DNA of 25,310 bases from contig QAKI01000039.1 of NCBI GenBank assembly GCA_003343905.1, positions 1 to 25,310 on the forward strand, read 5' to 3'. Source of the stretch: Subdoligranulum variabile. GTDB taxonomy: Bacteria > Bacillota > Clostridia > Oscillospirales > Ruminococcaceae. Below, one piece after another: positions 19,358-25,310 of the stretch; within the stretch, counting starts at the first letter, position 1, and every line of letters starts with the position of its first letter. Both the position numbers and the translations under genes were made by a program. The notes below the pieces were generated by a model. The model had not been told where the DNA came from, searched no databases, and was given only the letters and a program-made list of their open reading frames with translations.

Positions 19358-19714
19358 TCATGCACAATCTGTTAATAACTTCTCCACTTCCCGCAGGGCG
19401 CGAACGTGCATCCGTCCGCGCACATGATCCTCGTTGTAGTGTATCTTTTCGGCAGTCTCTCTCCACGTTCTGCCGTTCACGTAATGTTCGATCAGCAGCG
19501 CCCGCAGTGCAGCATCCTGCACCTTTGCCGTTGTGCTGATAATCTCGGCCTTAATCAGCGCAAGCCGTTCTTGCTCTCTCTGTATCTTCTCGGATAGGGC
19601 AAGATATGCGTCCGCCTTGTTTGCGGTCACGTCACCGCCGCCCCCCGGCGTGTCCTTGATCGTCGCCGTTGCGCTTGTCGCCCGCGTCCACGCCCTTACT
19701 CTTGCTTCCTCCAA
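19358..19714 (-). CDS. DUF1492/ArpU-like late transcription regulator
   Basis: The C-terminal half (ALRALLIEHYVNGRTWRETA then HYNEDHVRGRMHVRAL) is a sigma-region-4-like helix-turn-helix typical of DUF1492 proteins, which end the early region of many Firmicute phages and are thought to switch on late genes. The N-terminal half is a long helix pair (ALSEKIQREQERLALIKAEI). The TTG at 19714 gives 118 residues but has no ribosome-binding site. The same frame is open to 19777 and encodes TTKEWLRRGIDLEKSISALE, which matches how family members begin. No standard start codon exists there, only ACG codons at 19771 and 19768 behind AGAGGTG. The true start is probably upstream of 19714. Confidence 0.75.
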   Translation of the reverse strand: MEEARVRAWTRATSATATIKDTPGGGGDVTANKADAYLALSEKIQREQERLALIKAEIISTTAKVQDAALRALLIEHYVNGRTWRETAEKIHYNEDHVRGRMHVRALREVEKLLTDCA

Positions 19715-19760
19715 TGCTGAGATCGACTTTTCCAGATCAATCCCGCGTCTGAGCCATTCC

Positions 19761-19976
19761 TTAGTCGTCGTGTGCTGTCACCTCTTCCGTACCAAATTTC
19801 GTGTATCTTCTCCGGCGGCTGATCTTAGCCGCTTTTCTTGTGCATTCCGCGCCGGGTTCGCACCCTCTCAGCTTGCCAGTGTCAATCATGTAATGGCACG
19901 CCCACAGCTTAGACCCTTGGCTTGTCCCCAGTACCCGCCAGTGAGCACAGCCGGTGCATTCGCTTTTCTTTCTCAT
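19761..19976 (-). CDS. Small Cys-rich zinc-binding phage protein
   Basis: A 71-residue protein with CTGC near the N-terminus, then WACHYMIDTGKLRGCEPGAEC and a basic segment (RKAAKISRRRRYTKF). The order CxxC, W.. CHY..DTG..RGC, C is shared by a widespread group of small Firmicute phage proteins located before the late regulator. The Cys and His pattern suggests zinc binding and the basic part DNA binding; function unknown. Its ATG overlaps the TGA of the preceding gene (ATGA), a sign of coupled translation, and its own stop lies between the two candidate ACG starts' region of the DUF1492 frame. Confidence 0.8.
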   Translation of the reverse strand: MRKKSECTGCAHWRVLGTSQGSKLWACHYMIDTGKLRGCEPGAECTRKAAKISRRRRYTKFGTEEVTAHDD

Positions 19977-20242
19977 TCCAGTGTAATGTCATGCTCCTTT
20001 AGTTCGTTTACCAGATCGTCAACATCGATATAGCCCTTGCCAATACTGTCCGAAATGTAGTTGACCTCATCCCAAACACGCCTTAGACGAACATATCCAA
20101 ACCCTTCCTTGTCTCGCAGTGCCGTGAACAAAATCGCCCACGCAGAAGTGATTGCAATATCCATTGCTTCCTTTTTGGCCTTGTTCACGTCAGCCAGCGT
20201 TGCAGGTCTCCGTCTCGGATTGACTTTCTTTCTCTTCGCCAT
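19973..20242 (-). CDS. Small basic-N-terminus helical protein, unknown function
   Basis: An 89-residue protein starting MAKRKKVNPRRRPATLADVN, followed by a hydrophobic helix (DIAITSAWAILFTALRD) and a helical C-terminus (DVDDLVNELKEHDITLE). The ATG at 20242 is selected by GGAGG seven bases upstream; the open frame continues upward to 20263 without support. Basic leader then one moderately hydrophobic amphipathic helix does not look like a true membrane segment. I recognise it as the kind of small conserved protein found in clostridial phage early regions, without a known role. The stop overlaps the next start by four bases. Confidence 0.75.
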   Translation of the reverse strand: MAKRKKVNPRRRPATLADVNKAKKEAMDIAITSAWAILFTALRDKEGFGYVRLRRVWDEVNYISDSIGKGYIDVDDLVNELKEHDITLE

Positions 20243-20315
20243 TCCCGTACCTCCAGTTTTCATACCGCCGCATCTCGTCCAGATACTGCCGCATCTCCGC
20301 GCTGTACCGCTTCAC
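20190..20315 (-). CDS. Possible tiny overlapping gene (41 aa)
   Basis: A GTG at 20315 overlaps the TGA of the upstream gene (GTGA) and opens a 41-residue frame beginning VKRYSAEMRQYLDEMRRYEN and ending in an acidic Glu/Ser/Thr tail. The first half looks like a sensible amphipathic helix and fills the otherwise empty gap 20243-20311. Its second half overlaps the next gene by 53 bases. No strong ribosome-binding site is present, so it would rely on coupling. Confidence 0.35.
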   Translation of the reverse strand: MKRYSAEMRQYLDEMRRYENWRYGNGEEKESQSETETCNAG

Positions 20316-20641
20316 TTCTCGTACTCGGCTACGTTCTGGTTAATGACAATACTGCGCTTTTCTTTCTCAGCAATCCCCGCAAGCAGCCAGTTCACCTCGT
20401 CCTGCGCCATGTCGTCAATGGCTGACAATCTATCAGGTTCCATCTGCATTTTCGGGTTGATGTATCGCATCAGCTTGTAATGCACGCGTAGTGTATATTC
20501 ACATATCGCATAAAAAAGCCGCATCGTGTCTGCATCCTCTTGCGGTCTGCCGTGACAGTAAGCGTACTTGTGTGCGATCTTGATTGCATCTGCCGTCGTC
20601 AATCCCTCGCAGGTGCTAAACGTGTACACTTCTTCTTTCAT
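20312..20641 (-). CDS. Helical phage protein, unknown function (109 aa)
   Basis: The product starts MKEEVYTFSTCEGLTTADAI and continues with KIAHKYAYCHGRPQEDADTM, FYAICEYTLRVHYKLMRYIN and a C-terminal helix with RSIVINQNVAEYEK. It is predicted to be mainly helical with no catalytic motif. GGAGGAGGA lies directly before the ATG at 20641, which overlaps the stop of the upstream MazG-like gene by four bases; the longer open frame is not needed. Part of the compact early cluster; role unknown. Confidence 0.75.
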   Translation of the reverse strand: MKEEVYTFSTCEGLTTADAIKIAHKYAYCHGRPQEDADTMRLFYAICEYTLRVHYKLMRYINPKMQMEPDRLSAIDDMAQDEVNWLLAGIAEKEKRSIVINQNVAEYEK

Positions 20642-20955
20642 TCGTCCTCCTCCTCTCCAAGCATATCGCGGTACTTCTGCGCCATCGCGGCCACCTGCAC
20701 CGCCTCGCAAGCGGCGGCGATGGCACGCTGTTGAACTGCTTCCACATTGTCAGCAGTTGTATTGCGTTTCACGCTTCCCCACAAATAACAGTTGATCTCG
20801 CCGTCGAGTTGATGCACTTCTTCTTCCAGTTCGTCGTATTCCTCACGCAGCACCGCCCACCCCTCATGCGGGCTATGGAACTGTGGGAACCGCTCATTTG
20901 CAGCTTCCAGTTCCTTTTCCACGAGCAGCTTTACATCTTCACTTACTGCGTTCAT
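20638..20955 (-). CDS. MazG-like protein (possible NTP pyrophosphohydrolase)
   Basis: A 105-residue helical protein with HSPHEGWAVLREEYDELEEE, the pattern of MazG-type helices in which Glu residues on EExxE-like motifs bind Mg and nucleotide, followed by VHQLDGEINCYLWGS and a long helix (VQQRAIAAACEAVQVAAMAQ). Related phage proteins are annotated as MazG-like or as dATP/dGTP pyrophosphohydrolase-like; the second EXXD half of a full active site is not obvious here, so activity is uncertain. The ATG at 20955 has AGGAGGG upstream. The gene overlaps the previous one by 17 bases and the next by four. Confidence 0.7.
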   Translation of the reverse strand: MNAVSEDVKLLVEKELEAANERFPQFHSPHEGWAVLREEYDELEEEVHQLDGEINCYLWGSVKRNTTADNVEAVQQRAIAAACEAVQVAAMAQKYRDMLGEEEDE

Positions 20956-21121
20956 CGTTTCCCTCCTGCTCTGTAATCTCAAAATCGGCACAAAACTGCA
21001 CGCTTGCAATCTCATTCGGGAATCGGATCGCAGATAAATCAATTAAACCGTTACCGCCTGCACACCCTGTTTTCAGCGGCCCGATTTCAATTCTCTTCCC
21101 GTTCTTGCTCGCTGCGTTCAA
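20939..21121 (-). CDS. Small phage protein of unknown function (60 aa)
   Basis: Reading from a TTG at 21121, which overlaps the TGA of the upstream gene and has GGAGAA eight bases before it, gives a 60-residue protein: MNAASKNGKRIEIGPLKTGC, then AGGNGLIDLSAIRFPNEIAS and an acidic end (FEITEQEGNDERSK). It looks like a small beta domain. The frame is open further upstream, but that part duplicates bases of the zinc-ribbon gene in another frame. No family recognised. Confidence 0.65.
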   Translation of the reverse strand: MNAASKNGKRIEIGPLKTGCAGGNGLIDLSAIRFPNEIASVQFCADFEITEQEGNDERSK

Positions 21122-21453
21122 TTTACGAACTTCTCCATCATCTTCTGAATCCGTTTCTTGTGGCACGCCGTGCATTCCTGATACGTCACTTCTTCCAGAT
21201 CATCATTTACTTCTTCCCAGCGATATACCGCAATATCTTTGTGGCAAGTATCGCACACAGGAGCAACCTTCCAAACCTCCCGAACCATTTTGAACAGTTC
21301 ATCCAGTTTTGCACCTTCCCCGCCCATCTTCTTCGACAGCCGCAGCGCAGCAGCGCAAAGCTCTCCGAACGCACAAATCTCCGGCATATCGTCCAGCGGC
21401 AGCGCATCCAGTGCCATCATATCCGCATACTTAATCGCTTCATCAATCGTCAT
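21118..21453 (-). CDS. Phage protein with C-terminal zinc ribbon
   Basis: A 111-residue protein. The N-terminal part is helical (MTIDEAIKYADMMALDALPL, ELCAAALRLSKKMGGEGAKL). The C-terminal part has CDTCHKDI, a charged strand (VYRWEEVNDDLEEVTY) and CTACHKKRIQ, two CxxCH knuckles separated by about 26 residues, which should bind one zinc. AGGAG stands eight bases before the ATG at 21453. It overlaps the HAD gene by 11 bases. Such zinc-ribbon proteins are common in phage early regions, with no established role. Confidence 0.78.
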   Translation of the reverse strand: MTIDEAIKYADMMALDALPLDDMPEICAFGELCAAALRLSKKMGGEGAKLDELFKMVREVWKVAPVCDTCHKDIAVYRWEEVNDDLEEVTYQECTACHKKRIQKMMEKFVN

Positions 21454-21817
21454 TTTTCATTCTCCTCATCGTCTTTGCCGTCCATGGTTCAAATGCCGTG
21501 ATTTTATCGAGTAATCCGTGCGGATTCCCGTCAAAACAAATAGCTCGGTCGTCAATATATACAATCGCAGGCGGCTTTTCCTTCATCACATCGTCAACAA
21601 CAATGTCGTGCTTGGCCAGATATTCCTTTACGGCCATAATGCCGTCTGGTGTATCGCAGCGGGTCGATACAACAACTACTCGGTACAATTTCCGAATGTC
21701 GTTAATCGCCTCACGAATTCCCTGCACCGGCGGGTCAGGAATAACCGTTTTCCCCTTCCAGCCGGAACAATAACTGTGAATAACGCCGTCAAAATCAAAT
21801 ACAACAGTTGGTGTCAT
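21443..21817 (-). CDS. HAD-superfamily phosphatase-like protein
   Basis: A 124-residue hydrolase. Motif I VVFDFDGVIH places the nucleophile at Asp8 and acid/base Asp10; motif II is VVVVSTRC (Ser51 or Thr52); Lys80 or Lys82 in KEKPP serves as motif III; motif IV is YIDDRAICFDG with Asp89/Asp90. No cap domain is present, so the substrate is probably large or a small exposed phosphate, such as a nucleotide or nucleic-acid end. Phage versions often resemble polynucleotide 3'-phosphatase or nucleotide phosphatase, but specificity cannot be read. GGAGG precedes the ATG at 21817, and the gene overlaps the membrane-protein gene by four bases. Confidence 0.88.
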   Translation of the reverse strand: MTPTVVFDFDGVIHSYCSGWKGKTVIPDPPVQGIREAINDIRKLYRVVVVSTRCDTPDGIMAVKEYLAKHDIVVDDVMKEKPPAIVYIDDRAICFDGNPHGLLDKITAFEPWTAKTMRRMKNDD

Positions 21818-22128
21818 TTTTCTGTTCCTCCATAGTGTTCAACAATATACTGGGTCGCCGTGGTCTGCGGCGCGGTTTTCCATGCAACCAAGTCGGGCGA
21901 ATCAGCAATCAGCAAGAACGCGCCAAACATCAACGCAGCCACAGCCACCAATCCGTACACGGTATCATCTCGGATAAAACCAAAAATCGTTGAAACGATT
22001 GCAAAAATCGTAAACAGAGCACCCAAAACAACCCACACTGTTGCAATTGTCGCGCCTTTCGCTACAACCTCCTGCACCAGTGTTTCCGGTGTAACGCCCA
22101 TCTGGGCGGCGATTTCGGCGACGGTCAT
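21814..22128 (-). CDS. Small two-pass membrane protein
   Basis: A 104-residue protein with a short cytosolic-like N-terminus that resembles a helix-turn-helix start (MTVAEIAAQMGVTPETLVQE), a first membrane segment at about 27-51, a short charged loop (IRDDTV) and a second segment at about 57-75, then a polar C-terminus. The N-terminal TVAEIAAQMGVTPETL looks like a DNA-binding or SpoVT/LysM-type start but is too short to judge. It is in an early operon and thus is unlikely to be the holin. Start and stop overlap its neighbours by four bases (ATGA). Confidence 0.78.
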   Translation of the reverse strand: MTVAEIAAQMGVTPETLVQEVVAKGATIATVWVVLGALFTIFAIVSTIFGFIRDDTVYGLVAVAALMFGAFLLIADSPDLVAWKTAPQTTATQYIVEHYGGTEK

Positions 22129-22400
22129 TCTTCCACCCTCTCATACGTCTTTGCGAACACATCCGGCTTACAGGGGTAAAGCTCTCCGTTTACGCCCTTG
22201 ATGATGTAGTCGCCGGTTTCAGCGTACATTATGCCCTCAAGGCTGTCGATGAGTAATCTCCACTCCGTGGTACGTCCTTCCGTGTCTTGCCGGGCGGGAG
22301 TAAAAAACGCACCGTGAGTGCAGAAAGTACGGATTTCCTCTCGGTTCTCGCCTGTCCACCGGACAGCCTCAATCTCCACGGGTTTCTTTCTGTATTTCAT
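22125..22400 (-). CDS. PGDYG-type small phage protein
   Basis: A 91-residue protein: MKYRKKPVEIEAVRWTGENR at the start, LEGIMYAETGDYIIKGVNGE and YPCKPDVFAKTYERVE at the end. The order KKPVxIEA..W, LEG.M.A..GDYII.G..GE.YPCKPDIF..TYE defines a very common phage protein with a PGDYG-like motif; here the Pro is replaced (ETGDYI). Function has not been established. The ATG at 22400 overlaps the stop of the DUF6378-like gene by four bases. Confidence 0.9.
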   Translation of the reverse strand: MKYRKKPVEIEAVRWTGENREEIRTFCTHGAFFTPARQDTEGRTTEWRLLIDSLEGIMYAETGDYIIKGVNGELYPCKPDVFAKTYERVEE

Positions 22401-23140
22401 TCCGTTACCCCCTCACATTCCGCCCCGCAAGCCGCATAGCCTGCAAGATCAATCCAACTGTCAGCCTTTCCGTCGCCTGCTGCAATGCGTGCAATCTTGA
22501 GCAGCGCCATCATCATAGCAACGTCGTTCGCGTCGATATACACACCGCCCGCCTCATCCACGCACGCGCGCCTGAGGTATGTTTCCCAAAGTTCCGCGAT
22601 CGTCTCAAAATTATCCTCCGGCGTGCCGTAGTCCTGCTCGCGCTGTCCGCATACGCACTTCTCCGCCGCGTGCAGGATGTCCGCACGGGTCAGCCTGCGC
22701 TTTGCGTCCTCGCCGTACTTCTCGACTGCCTCGTGGATGTCGGGCGTATTGTCCGTATGACTGGCAGCGTGGCATAAAGCATAAGCATCTTCGACAGTCA
22801 AGCGGAGACCAAAGTCTATTTCTCCCTTGTCCTCGGCATCGCAAGCCATCTGTTCAATCGTGTTCAGTAGAATACTCATTTTGCGTTCGTTATTCATGAT
22901 TACTCCTTTTTCGGTGTCCGGCTTGTCCTCGATCATCTCATAGCCCATGAGTTTTGCGTTCAGCCGTACGCGCCCCATATCTGCGTCCTCAAACGCCCAT
23001 ATCATACTCTGTCGCACATCGTCCGGGAATTTAAATTCCGTCTTTTCGCCATTAGCAAATATCTTGCGATCTCCGAGGAAAAATGCGTCCACAGCGTCCT
23101 CGAAGCTCTCGTACACCTTGCCGTCTTTCTTAAACTTCAT
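22397..23140 (-). CDS. DUF6378-like protein with an extra N-terminal domain
   Basis: A 247-residue protein from the ATG at 23140 (GGAGG eight bases upstream). The C-terminal 90 residues (ADILHAAEKCVCGQREQDYG, PEDNFETIAELWETYL, DVAMMMALLKIARIAAGDGK, DSWIDLAGYAACG) match the DUF6378 phage family, related to the helical MazG-like/DUF proteins. Residues 1-80 are a different domain (MKFKKDGKVYESFEDAVDAF, a Tyr/Phe-rich small fold found alone in other phages). Between them lies EKGVIMNNERK, encoded by bases that form AAAGGAG five bases before an internal ATG (22898-22896). The frame may therefore be a fusion of two genes or still be translated from both starts. Role unknown. Confidence 0.8.
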   Translation of the reverse strand: MKFKKDGKVYESFEDAVDAFFLGDRKIFANGEKTEFKFPDDVRQSMIWAFEDADMGRVRLNAKLMGYEMIEDKPDTEKGVIMNNERKMSILLNTIEQMACDAEDKGEIDFGLRLTVEDAYALCHAASHTDNTPDIHEAVEKYGEDAKRRLTRADILHAAEKCVCGQREQDYGTPEDNFETIAELWETYLRRACVDEAGGVYIDANDVAMMMALLKIARIAAGDGKADSWIDLAGYAACGAECEGVTE

Positions 23141-23429
23141 TGCCATTACCTCCGTCCATCTTCGCACCACAATGACAATACGGATGCCGTCTGCTCTCTA
23201 CTCTGCCACAATGTGAGCATCGGTAGAACCATTGCAGCACGATATGGTCACCGTCCAAGAATGAAATCCACTTTCCATGCACCACCGGCACAACATCGGC
23301 GGCAGGCACATTCTCTATAATCTCTCTGAGATAATCCGATTTACAGCTGTCGGCATCGTCTGCGATTGCAGTGTAATCGGCTTTCTCCATCGCCTTAATT
23401 GCAGCTTCACGCTTAATATACTCAGCCAT
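23130..23429 (-). CDS. Common phage zinc-ribbon protein (99 aa)
   Basis: Starts MAEYIKREAAIKAMEKADYT and carries IENVPAADVVPVVHGKW and, at the C-terminus, YRCSHCGRVESRRHPYCHCG followed by AKMDGG. The CxxC...CxC zinc ribbon and the IKREAA..A and VPAADVVPVVHGKW segments mark a highly abundant small protein of clostridial phages and prophages, function unknown. The frame ends inside the start region of the next gene (11-base overlap). Confidence 0.9.
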   Translation of the reverse strand: MAEYIKREAAIKAMEKADYTAIADDADSCKSDYLREIIENVPAADVVPVVHGKWISFLDGDHIVLQWFYRCSHCGRVESRRHPYCHCGAKMDGGNGNEV

Positions 23430-23571
23430 CGTTTTCCTTCACCCTTCTTTCTTCCGCTTCTTTCAGCGCCTGAAAAGTCATCACATACACATCCATCGAA
23501 TACGTATCGACCTTAACGGGAATCAAAGGCGCTATATAGTGCCAACAATCCATGTAAGTAATATCATCCAT
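23422..23571 (-). CDS. Small phage protein (49 aa), unknown function
   Basis: A 49-residue acidic helical protein beginning MDDITYMDCWHYIAPLIPVK with a C-terminal helix (FQALKEAEERRVKENDG). The ATG at 23571 is preceded by GGAGG at good spacing, so the upstream 11 residues of the open frame are left out. It overlaps the next gene by eight bases. No family assigned; it looks like a short adaptor-like helix protein. Confidence 0.7.
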   Translation of the reverse strand: MDDITYMDCWHYIAPLIPVKVDTYSMDVYVMTFQALKEAEERRVKENDG

Positions 23572-23631
23572 CGTTTTCCTCCCTGATCGTCGCGCGAAGT
23601 TCAACTACTCGACCATCTTTTATTTTTCGGT

Positions 23632-24180
23632 TCACTCATTCTCCATCGCCCTTTCCGCCAGCTCTTGAATCAGTGCCATTGTGCTGTACTTGCTCAAGCC
23701 GTCGTCCTCCGTCTCTACTCGCCCGATCAGTTTTTCCGACACCCACATCGCCAGACGCACACCGAGGCTATGCCCTCTGTCCATTGTTACAACTTTGTTA
23801 TTCCCGTCCAGGCAGAGTGCCTCCCGCTCATTTAATTTCGTCGCCAGCCAGTTTGCTTTTCCGCACTTCGGGACATATGGCGCGTACTTTTGATATTCGT
23901 TAAATGTCAGCGGCGCAGCAAAGGCTTGGATAGTACGCGCCCCATCGCAAATATCCCTGTATGCTACAAAAGCATCCTCCGATTCCCATTCAAAGTGACT
24001 GTGCACAAAGTCGTCTGCTTCCTGCCGCAATCCACTTTCGTTGTAATCGCAATCTTTTCCGTATTTTACGTATCCTGTCGGATTGCTCAACAGCACGAAC
24101 GCCCACGTGCCTTTGTTTCCCAACACTGTAAAGCGCATTCCTTTAATCCGTACCGTATCACCCGGCTTGCACTTACCCAT
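23632..24180 (-). CDS. DUF6273-like phage protein
   Basis: A 182-residue protein. It begins MGKCKPGDTVRIKGMRFTVL, a small beta barrel start, and contains AFVLLSNPTGYVKYGKDCDY, FNEYQKYAPYVPKCGKANWL and MDRGHSLGVRLAMWV. The order beta domain, Y..Y..Y.P....WL.T, GHS.GVRLA matches DUF6273, a domain of phages and secreted proteins related in outline to the C-type-lectin/sulfatase-modifying-factor fold. Function is unknown. The ATG at 24180 immediately follows the stop of the Cys-rich gene, with GGAGATG as ribosome-binding site. Confidence 0.72.
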   Translation of the reverse strand: MGKCKPGDTVRIKGMRFTVLGNKGTWAFVLLSNPTGYVKYGKDCDYNESGLRQEADDFVHSHFEWESEDAFVAYRDICDGARTIQAFAAPLTFNEYQKYAPYVPKCGKANWLATKLNEREALCLDGNNKVVTMDRGHSLGVRLAMWVSEKLIGRVETEDDGLSKYSTMALIQELAERAMENE

Positions 24181-24309
24181 TTACATCTCCTCCAATTTTT
24201 TCTGTTCCGATTCCTCACATCTGCTTTCCGCGTCCATAAAATCTGCCCGGTGCTCGCTGTCACCGTTGCAGCACACTTCGCAAAACGGCTCGTACCATTT
24301 GCAATTCAT
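24181..24309 (-). CDS. Tiny Cys-rich phage protein (42 aa)
   Basis: Starts MNCKWYEPFCEVCCNGDSEH and ends with an acidic helix after DAESRCEESEQ. The pattern C-x-W-Y, CCNGDSEHRADF...C is a widespread mini-protein of Firmicute phages, likely binding one zinc through Cys and His. The ATG overlaps the TGA of the upstream gene (ATGA). The longer open frame above it is a shadow of the PAPS-reductase-like gene. Function unknown. Confidence 0.8.
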   Translation of the reverse strand: MNCKWYEPFCEVCCNGDSEHRADFMDAESRCEESEQKKLEEM

Positions 24310-25310
24310 ACACCATCTATCCACGTCTGACCCTCGCCTCCTTTGCGCTTTGCGCGCTTGAACGCATCGCGGAACTTGCGGTACGCCCGTGTGTACTCGT
24401 AGCTCTTGCCAAAAATCGCAAGAGCAGCTTTGTATAACTGTGGCTCGAACTGCTTTACAATTTCTAAATCTTCCTCGAACCGGCTGTTGAACGGGCAACC
24501 GCAGCAGCCTGTGCGCCGCATTCCGTACACCTCGTAGCAATCCGAGTAGCGTAAGCCGTAATGCTCCTTGTACTGCTGCTTGTCCTCGTCACTCCAAAAG
24601 TAGAGGGGCATATACCGCGCAACGCCGGAATGATGCAGCGGTTCAAAGCAAGATGTATGCGCCATTGCTCTAATACCGCCCTCTGCCCGTCGTTCGCCGA
24701 CAATGCAGATTGTTGCATTACATTCTTTCAAAAAAGCCTTAGAAGTATCTTTTTTTGCACCATTGCAACACTTATCAGAGATTGCAAATTCTGGTGGGGT
24801 ACTAAGCATAAATTCTTTCATCCCGGCTTTACTGTTTATAGAGAATTTTGACCGTTCTCCGTGTTCGCAAGTCCACCACTTCAAACCAGCTTTGCACCCG
24901 CTATACTTTTTATCCAATACCTCAAACGGTTCGTTTTCCCACTGGAAACCGTGCGCCTGCAAGTAGCTTATTTTCTGTGCGATTTCCTTGCTAAAGAACG
25001 GCACTCCATATTCCTTACACCCCACCGGCACCGGCTTTTTCGCCTTGCGCCGCACGATCTCGATCTCGTACTTGGCTTCCAGATCGTCCAAATGCCGCAA
25101 CGTAGCCCGGTATTCAATGCCGGTGTCAAAGAACACATAAGTAACCTTGCGATTGCCTCTCACCCGTTCGAGCAGATCAAGCATTACATCGCTGTCACTT
25201 CCGCCCGAAACGCTGCACACTGGATTTTTGTAACTGTTCAGCAGCAAATCCGCTTTCTTCATCGTGTTGCGGATTAACTCATTCTCCGGTGCAGCGTTCA
25301 AAACTGCTTC
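24306..25310 (-). CDS. PAPS-reductase/ATP-pyrophosphatase family protein, 5' end at window edge
   Basis: At least 331 residues. The PP-loop NPVCSVSGGSDSDVMLDLL (SGGxDS) binds ATP or the adenylyl group, YVFFDTGIEYRATLRHLDDL is the next family strand-helix, and the C-terminal region contains GERRAEGGIRA, YSDCYEVYGMRRTGCCGCPF and a basic helix. Cys clusters (KYSGCKAGLKWWTC, DKCCNGAK, TGCCGCPF) suggest an iron-sulfur cluster or zinc. Phage members of this family are diverse and could take part in sulfur transfer, nucleobase modification or nucleotide metabolism rather than sulfate reduction. A TTG at 25301 is the first usable start, but the frame is open to the window end (GAAGCAGTT), so the true start may lie outside. 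Confidence 0.85.
   Translation of the reverse strand, partial: EAVLNAAPENELIRNTMKKADLLLNSYKNPVCSVSGGSDSDVMLDLLERVRGNRKVTYVFFDTGIEYRATLRHLDDLEAKYEIEIVRRKAKKPVPVGCKEYGVPFFSKEIAQKISYLQAHGFQWENEPFEVLDKKYSGCKAGLKWWTCEHGERSKFSINSKAGMKEFMLSTPPEFAISDKCCNGAKKDTSKAFLKECNATICIVGERRAEGGIRAMAHTSCFEPLHHSGVARYMPLYFWSDEDKQQYKEHYGLRYSDCYEVYGMRRTGCCGCPFNSRFEEDLEIVKQFEPQLYKAALAIFGKSYEYTRAYRKFRDAFKRAKRKGGEGQTWIDGV

Noticed and set aside
23564..23635. 23-residue frame from a GTG overlapping the DUF6273-like stop
   Set aside because: Plausible peptide (KIKDGRVVELRATIREENDG) and coupling, but too short to defend and overlapped by the next gene's start.
1..25310. CRISPR array, insertion sequence or attachment site
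   Set aside because: No regularly spaced direct repeats, no transposase or flanking inverted repeats, and no integrase or host tRNA junction were seen.

Overview
The window reads as part of the genome of a short-tailed (podovirus-like) temperate or once-temperate phage of a gut Clostridia-type Firmicute. The basis is family-level: a PBSX-type terminase pair, a phi-LC3-type holin with an XhlA-like partner, an Amidase_2 endolysin with a clostridial-type C-terminal domain, DUF1492, PGDYG and DUF6378-type early genes, strong AGGAGG ribosome-binding sites, and moderately high GC. No tail-tube, tape-measure or baseplate gene is present. A P22 gp10-like protein lies between the head-tail adaptor and the tail fibre, which fits a short tail. 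No integrase and no bacterial chromosomal gene are visible, so prophage versus free phage is open.

Layout, following the minus strand from high to low coordinates. 25310-19358: a tightly overlapped early/middle cluster of small genes (PAPS-reductase-like ATP pyrophosphatase, DUF6273-like, zinc-ribbon proteins, DUF6378-like, HAD phosphatase, MazG-like), ending in a DUF1492/ArpU-like regulator. 19343-18322: its own promoter and about 0.95 kb without credible genes but dense in stem-loops, best read as a large structured noncoding RNA of the GOLLD/ROOL kind. 18241-16980 (plus strand): three genes led by a J-domain protein, converging on the RNA and sharing a two-way terminator. 16920-16617: a ribbon-helix-helix repressor gene with three palindromic operators between it and the J-domain gene. 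16534-4413: terminase, portal, two tiny genes, scaffold, decoration protein, major capsid, adaptor, stabilisation protein and a 978-residue collagen-like tail fibre, with two internal terminators. 4430-3038: a complete diversity-generating retroelement (DGR). 3069-138: coiled-coil protein, CD1375-like protein, XhlA-like protein, holin, endolysin, an HTH protein and three small proteins.

How the parts work together. The DGR reverse transcriptase (3038-4150) should copy the template repeat (4207-4316) with errors at adenines and move the copy into the variable repeat (4430-4539), which encodes the last residues of the tail fibre. Of 16 template/variable differences over 110 bases, 15 fall at template adenines, the signature of such systems. 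The fibre ends in a sulfatase-modifying-factor/C-type-lectin-like domain, so the phage probably diversifies its receptor-binding tip. Unusual points are the YMDN (not YxDD) catalytic motif and the lack of a recognisable avd gene.

The features I would check first are the noncoding RNA with its dedicated promoter and T-loop-like 3' hairpin, the DGR with its variant catalytic box, and the repressor-operator-J-domain module.
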